Source of the DNA: Polytrichum commune
Lineage: Eukaryota > Streptophyta > Polytrichopsida > Polytrichales > Polytrichaceae
Reading direction: 5' to 3'
Length of the DNA stretch: 64,000 nucleotides
NCBI GenBank assembly: GCA_950295325.1
Contig: OX485806.1
Span: 10,728,001 to 10,792,000, forward strand
Shown: one piece after another, positions 23,825-33,129 of the stretch
Layout: every line of letters begins with the position of its first letter
Position numbering within the stretch: the first letter of the stretch is position 1
Notes under the pieces: generated by a model
The model's input: the letters and a program-made list of their open reading frames with translations, nothing else
What the model was told of the DNA's origin: nothing
Databases searched by the model: none
Made by a program: the position numbers and the translations under genes

Positions 23825-24712
23825 CGTTGATGTTGCCACTTCACATTAAAATCACCGAAGTACAATTTGTACATTGCCCATTATTGTCACACCTTTGTCA
23901 AAACAACTCAAGTTTGAGAAAAACTACCACCAAATGATGAGTTGTTTCTATAGCTATCCAACAATAAATCAATCAGATTGATTAGATCAAAATCTCGGGG
24001 GGGGGGGGGGTAGTCATTGGTTGGAGTAGCAATATACGTGCGAACAAATGATAGGGTATTTTAAAAACATGAGGGCTAAAAATTATAAATGGACTTAAGA
24101 GTAATATAGGGTATCAAAAATGGCACTAGACATCTTTAAAGTACTATAGGGTATGGAATAATAGGTAATTTGGAATTATAAGTAATGCAAGCCATTTTTC
24201 TATTAACCCAAAGTAGAAATTTACATAATGATAGCATGTGAAAAAAAGAAGAGAATTGAAAGTAATACCCCCCTATAAAATAGTGGTTGTTCGCACCTAT
24301 ATCCTTAATTTTTTAACACACTGCCCCCCCCCCCCCCCGAGATCAAAATTGACCTCGCAATGTGCAAAAAACACATTGTTGTCTTGAAATTAACTTCTAA
24401 AACTCAACCAACCTTCAAACAATCACAACTCTGCCAATACAACTCAAAATTGAGCAAACTACCACCACAAGAAGCGCAACTTCAATAGCTTTTCAACAGT
24501 ATGCATTTCAAAATGATCAGATCAAAATTGATCTCACATTGTGCAAAAGAATAACATTGTCTTACAATCAACATCTAAATCTCAACCAACCTCTAAACGG
24601 TCATAACTTTGCCAATACAACTCAAAATTGACCTAAACTACCACCAAATGAAGCACAATGCCAATAGATTTTCAACAATATGCAAATCAAACCAATTTAT
24701 TAAATATAGAGT
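23825..24712. repeat. Tandem repeat, ~180-bp unit, three copies, interrupted by an insertion
   Basis: Each unit carries CACAACTCTGCCAATACAAC-like, AAACTACCACCA and ATCAGATCAAAATTGA-like blocks. The junction motif recurs at about 24341 and 24520, a 179-base spacing. The first unit (up to 23992) is separated from the second (from 24343) by the element at 23993-24342. If that insertion is removed, the three units are contiguous. Confidence 0.7.
23993..24342. mobile_element. MITE-like element with G-run/C-run termini and 6-bp TCAAAA duplication
   Basis: The element begins TCTC followed by a run of about 14 G and ends with a run of about 15 C followed by GAGA, so the termini are inverted repeats made largely of a homopolymer. 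About 21 bases inside each end, ATATACGTGCGAACAA and its mirrored TTGTTCGCACCTATAT also pair. TCAAAA flanks both sides (23987-23992 and 24343-24348). The site lies in a tandem repeat unit, and the sister unit near 24515-24530 shows the unoccupied sequence AGATCAAAATTGA. No coding content in its 350 bp. Confidence 0.8.
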
Positions 24713-26090
24713 TCAAAATACTCAAAAATACATTGTGCACCTTGGTTTAGGTGAAAAACTGTTGTAGAAGAGCTAATGGGTCTCTTGATTAGATTCAAAG
24801 ATAGAGAACCTAGTTCCCTTACTTCCCATGCTTAACATCATTTTACATTAAAATCTAATTTTTTCCACATTTGATATGTGAAGATAGTTAAAAATTTCAT
24901 ACAAACTATGTACTTTATACATGTGTGAGACCCACCATATATGCATTTATTACCTCTATAATATGACATTTTATGTATCTAGAAGTGGTGTATTAACAAT
25001 GTCATAGTTGTCTGATAGAGGTAGATTCTAATTAGAAAGTTTGGTGTACAAAATTTGTGTCATTATATTGAGATTGTCATATTAAAGAGGTACGATTGTT
25101 CAAGTGGCCAATCAAACCGGAGCAATCCACTAGTAAAATATTAGAAATAGGGTAAGACCTAGTATATGGTACTCTTTATTTGTGCAAGCAATTTTTTTTT
25201 GAAAACATTCAAATGTAATATATCATAAAATGTTCTATCCACATATTGCATAATACTATACATGATCGTACCTTGTAGAGGGTCACAAGATTTTTCCACT
25301 CACAACCTTAAAGCTTGAGCACTTAGTATTGTCCTTGTTGTGCTCAATCACGTTATTGTAGTATTTTTGTAATGTTTGGTAGTGTTCTTGTTTAGCGTGT
25401 TGTATTCGTGTCATTGTTTGGTGTCTCAATCCCTTGTCATTATTGTATTCCACCTTATCGACGAACTTAGTAACATAAAACCCTCATAACTTATTTTGAT
25501 GATGACTGATGTTACCAAGCATGTTGATAAAGGGTTCCTTAGAGCACCACACATACAGTGATTTAATACAACACGTAAGAGGCATTTTTTGAATTAACAT
25601 AGGGTTAGAGTTTAAATGAAAACGTTTTAGTTCAATCTACCATAGGGTGCAAGACAATGGGGCAAAGTATAAGTAAAACAATAAAATATGGTATCAAATT
25701 AAGCAAATCAATAGATAAATAGCCCCCCTTAAGAAAAGAGCGTTGACACACGTAGATACAAAAACTATGGGATAGTGAAATACTCAGGCAATCATTACAA
25801 GTGTTGATGATGTTCGGCTTAATGCACTTGAGATTGAAGGTGGTATGAAAGCTTCAAGTTCATTGACATGTCACCCACATCTACCCTGGGCCCACCCTAG
25901 AGCAATTAAGAATTAAGGTGGTCCGTCCAATGTGGGACATTTCCTATAATTATTTTAAAAAGGATATGACATATAATAATTAAAGTAAAATGTGCTAGAA
26001 AATCTAGTACAAATACCTATTATTATTATTATTATTATAACCAAGATACACTTTTAATTGCTAATAGTTGCATAATGATACAATTTCTAA
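24713..26090. other. AT-rich intergenic DNA, no gene seen
   Basis: No ORF with coding character and no clear terminal repeats. A TAT microsatellite lies at about 26020-26038. Confidence 0.3.
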
Positions 26091-26236
26091 CATAACATTA
26101 TTTACATCCATAACAATGTTCTGTGGGATTGACAGTATTTTTTGGGAATATTCTCACATTCAATACGAATGTGGGAATATTCTACATAATACTCTCCGTC
26201 CCACACAACATTGTTATGGATATAAATAATGTTATG
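26091..26236. mobile_element. Hairpin (fold-back) MITE
   Basis: Left arm CATAACATTATTTACATCCA then TAACAATGTTCTGTGGGA; the right arm is its reverse complement ending ATAAATAATGTTATG. About 146 bp with inner pairing through GGGAATATTCTCACATTC and GAATGTGGGAATATTC. Essentially a complete hairpin. Confidence 0.75.
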
Positions 26237-26539
26237 AAGGTCACTATTACTCCGGTTTTGCTTTACCCTATGTTGTGACATTGATTGGAAACCTCTCATT
26301 AAAGGCTTCAACATAGGATAAGTGACATTATCGGCCTGTTGACATTAAATGCCCTCAGCAATGTAGTGAGTCATATGTACTAGGAAATCCAAGTCTTTCA
26401 ATAACCTATATAGCAATAGACAATCAAGTTGTCTAACTTTTTTGTCACTCTACATAGTCCACAACATAAACCCTAACCTCTATGAAGAGACCTCATTGTT
26501 GTTGATGGGAGTTGATGTTGCTTGCTTTTTTCTAGAGCC

Positions 26540-26940
26540 TCATTTTCATGAAAAGAAAAGAAAGAAAAAGAAAAAAAGGACGTCAGAGTCTTTAATCCTG
26601 ACATGCGCTATCCATTCATTGTCTCCCTCTCATGTCTGTGTGAGCATGAGAGTGGGCCTGACTTGGTGCCTATTTTCATAGGTGGACCATGGGGTTAGTG
26701 TTAAGGCACTCATTTTGATGCACGATGAGTTGTGTACCATTTCTACACAAAGTGGTTGTTCACTTCCCTTTATCAAGAAAGAAAAAAAGAAAAAGAAAAA
26801 GGAACGTTGATGTGTAATTGTACATAGACATGCGATGTTTGTTCATCATCTCCTTCCCCATTCCGCTTGGGCTCAAGGGAGTAGAGATGACTTACTGCCT
26901 ATGGTTAATAGGTGGACCAATGGTTAGTATGTAATATTAG
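26540..26940. repeat. Diverged tandem duplication with GA-rich heads
   Basis: Two blocks of about 200 bases each start with an AAAGAAAGAAAAAGAAAAA-type tract (about 26548 and 26778). Each then contains GACATGCG, a CATTGTCTCC or CATCATCTCC motif, and AGGTGGACCA near the end. Confidence 0.5.
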
Positions 26941-28170
26941 TTCATGAGATCACTAGGTTAAGGGAGGGTATTGGTATTATTCTAATGGTATTGAGGTTTG
27001 GTTCCTTTCTATTTTTCTCTTGTTGAGAATAATGTGCGTGAGATATCAGATGGAGATTTGGGAAAGGTTTTCAATAAGTTTATGAACTTTATTATTAGGG
27101 ATTTTAAGATCAATGAGGGTTTTGATGGGAGCATTGTGAATTGTGCCTCTAATGTCGGCTGTGATAATGACAGGGGGGTAGGACTGTCCATCCTTGTGAT
27201 GTTAATGTAGCTTGTAGGGTGTCATTCTTTTTTTAAGTTTTCTCGGTGGCGGCTTGTGGGAAGCGAACATTGTAGTATGTGAATTCAAATATTTGTACTT
27301 TATGGTTGGGATGTGGTAGGATTGGGGGTTTATCAGTCGTTGTAGTGCCTACGAGGCATAGTATATCTTGGCGAAGTCTAGCTAAGCATTTGCAGCTTGG
27401 GAGGTAGCATGAACATGGGAAGAGCCATGCATGTATGTTGTTGTTTGGTGGGTTGCCTTGTATCTAACTTGTAATTATAAGTGTAAAACATCTTGTTGTT
27501 TGGGTGGGCTAGAATCGTTATGGCAATTTGTGCGGAGATTGTTTATATGTTTATTTGTGCAACAAGATAGTAAGTGGAGGTATGTGTCATTTTGTTTGAG
27601 TGGGCAAAGATTACGGGGGGTGCTATCATGTGAGCGGTGAGCAATGAGCGGTAAGTTTTGAGAAGGGAGGGTGGAAAAATATTTGGAATTACACCCAATA
27701 TTATCCTATAACCGTGGTATTTTGGCATGATTGATTGCGTATTTTTCTATAATATTAGAAGTGGGTAGTGCAAACAAAATGCAACGAACCTAATGAATTT
27801 ATTACGATTCTACTTTCAAAATCAATAACCACAAGATTGGCATGAGAGTTTCATGATGAATCTCAACATTGTTGCTAGATTCAACACAACAAATGCAAAC
27901 ACATTTCAAGTATTGAGAAATGAATTGATGGAGGCGTTTGGGGGGGGGGGGGGGACTAAATTATTTGGGCATATCATTTATGAATAAGAGGAATTTGCTC
28001 ACATAAAATCAGTCTCCACTAGTTGTGGTAATTCAAAAATAATGCAAAGAGTGGCTTCAATTTTATTTTTGTTTTTATTGGAATGCCAAATTCAATGTCA
28101 TTTCACATTTCAAACCAACCATATCCAATCCAATCCAATCCAACATATGGCGGATGGTATTTTCAACTAT
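26941..28170. other. Intergenic DNA, no gene seen
   Basis: Short ORFs only. The sequence GAGCGGTGAGCAATGAGCGG at about 27631-27652 is the reverse complement of the type of unit found in the tandem array at 36675-36775. A run of about 15 G lies at 27940-27954. Confidence 0.3.
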
Positions 28171-29930
28171 CTAAATGCATCCATTGTCCTCTGATGCCTC
28201 TAAATGAAAGAACATCTCCACATTGGAATTAAACTTGCGAGACTTTGGCCGACGTGTAGGTGTTGATGTGGCCGCTTGTGCAAGAGCAATGCTCTCCGCA
28301 TATACAGGAAGCAACAACGACCTCGGAGGAGATGACAATTGCTCCATCATCTTGCCAACACTGCATTTAGATATACACAATGAGGGTTAGTAACTTTGAC
28401 GATATACAAGTTCACAAATAATCATAAATTCCAATAGGTTGGGCAAAACTCACGTACTCAAACGTGATTTCCTTGCTACTTTGCGAGGAGGTTCATCCTC
28501 CTCCTCCAATGAAGGTGGTTGTGATGATTGACCAACTACGGGATTTTAATATGAAAGCTCGCGAAGCGGTTGAAGTATCTTATTGAAGATTAGATCATCT
28601 GCCTCATAAGCAACAAGATGGCGTCCATTTTTACGACATGCGTGGACAGAGGCACCTGAAATGAAAATAAAAAACCAAAAAAAATTGAAACACATTACAA
28701 TGATTTTAGAAAATTTCGCATAAGAACATACCTCCACCATGAAATCATCTCCATTTGTAGGATCCGCTACTGCGAGCATCTTATCAAATTCTTTTTTTCT
28801 AAACAATTTGACAATTGCAGTTGTAGCTTTGGCCATTTCCTCCCATTCTCCTTTCGCAGATTGTTTTTTTATTGGAGTCTTTTCTTTGTACAACCTGGAT
28901 GCCTCATCAACAGCAGCCACCACCTCTCTCTGTAGATAAGAGTCATAAATCAATAGCAATTACACACTTAACATTCTTAAAATCAAACATAAAAAATGAA
29001 CAAAATTTAAATTTGTACCTTATAAACCAAAGTTGCAAACACATCGATTGTCAAAGGGTACCACGTAGTCCTTGATTTTTTTTTCACGCAATTTGCATAG
29101 TCTTCAGAAGAAATAAGATCTTTAAATTCATCAAGCTTCAAAATGCTTACATTTCGTATGCGATGAAGCTTGTGGGGTAAACTGGTTTTCACATGAACGT
29201 TCTCAGTGGATTTGATATGCATACAACAAATAAATCATTAAAAATGAATTTGAAAAAAAAAAAATATATCAAATAAAATATTGGGGTATGATAATTGTTA
29301 CTGATCGGTTGACATCATTCATAGCATCGAGGAGTACTCCGACCGAGCCTTTTGGATCCAAAAAATGTAATCCACTGATTAATGCCATCGTTCTTCATCA
29401 GAATAATGACGTTCAATGTGGCGTAACCACGCCGTCATTCGATGGTTACCTTCCCAAATATAAAACATTTTACCTTTAAATTTATGCAAATCTTGTCCTT
29501 ATTCAATTCTTTCTCAAAATGATGATTTGCACGTTGCCAATGTTGGCCCCAAGAGCTAACTGTCTCATCCGTAACATCAAGAGAAAAACCATCATTTTTG
29601 GCAATCGACACATACAAAATACCATCTTCTTCCCTGTATCCATTGGAAAATTCAGTCTCTAATAATTGAACATCACCCTCAAAGATTGGTCTAACCAATG
29701 GTAAAACCACAAGACGACACAATGGAACACAAAATCGCGATTTCTCATATGTGATCGCCCGCAGTTGGTTAATGATAGAATTAAAATCCGTTCTTTTCAA
29801 CCTACAGGCATCATAATCCTTGTCTTCCAAACCCTAAACATTAACATCCATATAACAAAGAAAAATAATTAGAAACCCATTGAACTAATTTTGTTGAACT
29901 CACCAAAACAAAATTGGACAACATGTTCAT
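28171..29930 (-). pseudogene. Decayed multi-exon gene of an unidentified family with a GNHR motif
   Basis: Minus-strand pieces join through good splice sites: 29930-29904 (MNMLSNFVL), 29833-29302, 29201-29019, 28929-28732, about 28655-28447, and about 28373-28171. The longest exon reads LRAITYEKSRFCVPLCRLVV, then FSNGYREEDGILYVSIAKND, and, after a one-base loss near 29487, KMFYIWEGNHRMTAWLRHIE. The C-terminal part is basic and acidic-rich (EEEDEPPRKVARKSRLS). Lesions: the 29487 frameshift, an in-frame TAA in the same exon (RWH*SVDY, about 29370), an in-frame TAA near 28546, and mismatched phase at the junction to the 28655 exon. The GNHRMTA segment recalls the G-x-(H/N)-R-x-x-A core of ParB-type domains, but this is a faint resemblance. 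I do not recognise the family. Confidence 0.6.
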
Positions 29931-31395
29931 AATATGCTATGAATTCTAACAATGTACATCTACTAAACAAAGCAAATCTAGCACATATCAACACGTGACC
30001 AATTGAGCTTGGAAACACTATGATCAAGTGTGACTATCTCCAAAAACCTCCCTAGTTGAGTTTGAAAAAATAACAGATTGGAGGTCAAGACTTTAGAGAA
30101 TACTAACAGATCCACTTTAGATAAATCTAGAAAATATACCTGCAACGAATGAAGCAAAACCTAAGATATCAACGTGTAGTCTGTTGGACTAGGAAACACG
30201 AGGATCGCGACAGACTATGTCCAATTGCTTCCCAATTGATTTTCTTCAAATTGCAAGTAAAGTTTGAGATTTTTGGAACACTCATATATGCATTTTTGCT
30301 GAATCTAACAAATATACTTGAAATGAGAAAAAAAAAAAACATGTAACCTGTGGGACTTGTAAACACTAGGATCATTTATATGCAATTAGTTACAAATGAA
30401 CCGGTTGAGTTTGAGAAATAACCAGTTGAAGTTGCAGGAAAATTGCCGATCATTTTAGAGGCGGGAACAGTTGATAAAAAAATGATCCAGGAACACAATA
30501 TCCACAAGTGCCTTGAGCTATTACACTACCCTCGTCATAATTACAATACATGTCCTCTTGAGTCATGATAGAGAATTACAAGGAAAACTCACCCAGAGAC
30601 CTACAGGTTTACCACATGAGTTTGTAGATTTACATGAAGTGGACTCAGGTACAACTATGAGATATTAGCTTTATAGCCAAGTACAACTACCAGGAAGCAT
30701 CAGTTTGTATTTTGAGATTCTCTTGCAAGGTTAACTACTATTGGTTGTGGCTCTCACTAAACAGAGAGATAGAGAGAGAGAGAGGCAACCCCAGCCCCAA
30801 GCTGGCTCCATCGCTCTCTATTTTCAGAGAAACAAAGTTCATCAACGGGATGAGGACCCCATCATGTCGCCATAAAGGAGGGGATTGGAAAACCATGTGT
30901 GAATTTGACTCCAAAATGAAATTTGACAAATTTCTTGAATGTTGTCAATTCATGCGTTAAAATGGTACTATGCCATAATTTGTTTGCTTCGCTTATGATA
31001 GATTGGTGACTCAAAAACTTTCAGGTTGATTTGTGAGTCATAGAATTGCAAGGAAGTGAAGTGTGCATCACTACATTGTGCTATATAATGGCTCCTTCGC
31101 TAGTTGATGAGAAACTAACATTTATGAGTATGAACATAGCTGTGTGAGCTACTTTCAAGTTTTGGGTTGATAAGTATTTAGAATTGCTAAATCTGAACTC
31201 CAGAAATTCAAGGCCAATTTACCTCAAAGAAGTTTCTCAACTATCTCTGCTCACCATATCAGGATTTAAGCACTGCCCCCCCTCCCCCCAGTCCAATTTG
31301 ACATCAACTGCCAAAAGTCTGAAATGGGCCCAATTTCCATCAACTGACCTTATTGTATTCATCCCCAATCACTGTTGCACACACCCTAAACCCAA
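29931..31395. repeat. Cluster of a diverged dispersed repeat (GTTGGACTTGGAAACACTAGG)
   Basis: Related lines of about 50-150 bases recur near 30000-30060, 30165-30215, 30340-30470, 31684-31745 and 33050-33100, with another copy at 46678-46890 inside the 4CL-like gene. Shared motifs are AAACACTAGGATC, a CAACTTGTAACC-like block, ACCGGTTGAGTTTGAGA and GCCGATCATTTTAGAGG. No terminal repeats or coding region were found. Confidence 0.5.
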
Positions 31396-31481
31396 AAACT
31401 TGGCAGAATTTTGTCAGGTGTACCTTCGGCAACGAAAGTACACTTGACGGAATTCTGCACTTGCAGAATTCTGCCAAGTTT
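31396..31481. mobile_element. Fold-back element H, copy 1
   Basis: AAACTTGGCAGAATT pairs with AATTCTGCCAAGTTT around a core TCAGGTGTACCTTCGGCAAC then GAAAGTACACTTGACG. The right side has an extra TGCACTTGCAGAATTC that breaks perfect symmetry. Confidence 0.7.
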
Positions 31482-31805
31482 GTGCAACCTTCTTTCTTCT
31501 TGGCAAAATTTGAAGGCACCGGTTTCTTGACAATGTCTTTTAAACTAGCAGTTGCTTTTCATATTGACTTAACTTGCTTTATTTTCAAGATATGCTTCTT
31601 AACAAAATTTTGGAGCTGTCTGGAGAAAATTTGACAAGACTCTTTTTGCTCAACATAACTGAGAATCAACTAACTGAAGATGTCAACTTGTAACCTGTTG
31701 GATTTAGGATCACTAGGATCTTGACCGACTAAACCCCAAAACTTCAAGGGCAATGGTTTAATCAGTATTTCTCTTAATATCTCAAGAAATTGCATACAAA
31801 CGTAC

Positions 31806-31907
31806 CATAAAGACATAATTGTGCAAGTGCAAAATACTGTCAGGTGTACTTTCGTTGACGAAAGTACACCGGACAGAATTCTGCACTTGCACAATTATGT
31901 CTTTATG
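31806..31907. mobile_element. Fold-back element H, copy 2, with different outer arms
   Basis: The core TGTCAGGTGTACTTTCGTTG then ACGAAAGTACACCGGACA is shared with copies 1 and 3. The outer arms differ: CATAAAGACATAATTGTGCA on the left and TGCACAATTATGTCTTTATG on the right form an exact 20-base inverted pair. Confidence 0.75.
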
Positions 31908-32081
31908 TTGCTGTAAGTATGGGGGAGGGGGTGATCACCCCCCCACATCAGGCGTTTGCCTTCATTTACAATTTCACTAGTGCAGCTCAACACAAACCTA
32001 AGGTCATCATTATGCGTATAAATGTAAGAGCCTTCCTTATGATTCTAGCAACTCAAAGGGTACTACTTATTTTCTAGAAAA

Positions 32082-32082
<1 letters not shown>

Positions 32083-32126
<44 letters not shown>

Positions 32127-32151
32127 ACATTGTCGCTATGAACGCTTGGCT

Positions 32152-32183
<32 letters not shown>

Positions 32184-32223
32184 ATGACACCTCTAGCTTC
32201 AAATTCCGAAAGACTAAAGGATC
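32083..32223 (-). pseudogene. 26S (large-subunit) rRNA fragment, antisense
   Basis: The plus strand carries ACAATGATAGGAAGAGCCGA, ATGAACGCTTGGCTGCCACA and AGCCAGTTATCCCTGTGGTA. These are the complement of the highly conserved 3' domain (domain V region) of nuclear 26S/28S rRNA. Only about 140 bases match, several positions differ from the canonical sequence, and no other rDNA is near. It is a dispersed fragment, not a working gene. Confidence 0.9.
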
Positions 32224-32237
32224 TGCTACAAAACCCT

Positions 32238-32317
32238 AAACCCAAAAACTTGGTAGAATTTTGTCAGGTGTACTTTCGTTGCCGAAGGTACACCTGACAG
32301 AATTCTGCCAAGTTTTG

Positions 32318-32322
<5 letters not shown>
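32238..32322. mobile_element. Fold-back element H, copy 3
   Basis: AAACCCAAAAACTTGGTAGA on the left pairs with TCTGCCAAGTTTTGGGTTT on the right, around the core TTGTCAGGTGTACTTTCGTT then GCCGAAGGTACACCTGACA. It lies 14 bases from the rRNA fragment and runs straight into a T homopolymer. Confidence 0.75.

Positions 32323-32361
<39 letters not shown>
32320..32361. repeat. 42-base T homopolymer
   Basis: An uninterrupted run of about 42 T directly follows fold-back copy 3. On the minus strand it is a poly(A), so it could be the tail of a retroposed transcript that entered on that strand. Confidence 0.9.
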
Positions 32362-32362
<1 letters not shown>

Positions 32363-33129
32363 AGAAGGCCAACCGCCAAAATGAATAAATCAAGAAAAAA
32401 GTTTTTGGGTGATCAAGGCCAGTGAGAAGCATAAGTCTTTCAAACTTGTGCTGAGTGATCTAATGCAGCTAGAATCAAGAAACTTTGTTTTGGTAGCGTT
32501 TTATTTATTTATGAGGTATACAACAATCCAGAGTGGAATTTTCTAGGTATTGGTGTTACTTGGCACATCTACCTTGTAATATGTAAATTTCATAAGTGAT
32601 GCATAAATTTTATGTGTTGAGTGAATTGGGGATGGGTACTGATGGAATTCTCTAGGCTTTGGGCGATTGGCACGGATGTTAGAAGTGGCGTCGTGTTTTT
32701 TGGGGGGAGTTTTTGAGATTGAAGCTAGTATGTCATAATCTGTGAAAATCATTAGCATAGCTAGAATCAAGGAACTGTGTTCTGGTAGCGTTTTTATTTA
32801 TTTATGAGGTAGACAATAGGGTTGTTCTGATGCTATCTTATCTTGATGGGGATATCCACAACTATTTGTTTTCAGTTGTACTTTGCCAAAAATGTTCTAT
32901 CATTATAGCATAAAACCTTCTTGCTCGATATTATGACTTTTCGACAATGAAATGAAACTGACCTAATTAGGATTGACTATGCCCAACAATTTCTCGAGCA
33001 CTGATTGGAGGGGGAGGGGGAGGGGGTGATTGGACCTCCATCCCTCAAGTGACAACATATAACCTATTGGACTTGGAAACACTAGGATCTCATCAACTAA
33101 ATGTAAAATCAGGGTTTGGGGGAGAAAAC
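32362..33129. other. Intergenic DNA upstream of the SWIM-type pseudogene
   Basis: A segment recurs within it: GAATCAAG(A/G)AACT(T/G)TGTT and TGGTAGCGTTTTATTTATTT occur near 32470-32515 and again near 32763-32812. A GGGGGAGGGGGAGGGGGTG tract lies at about 33008-33027. Confidence 0.35.
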
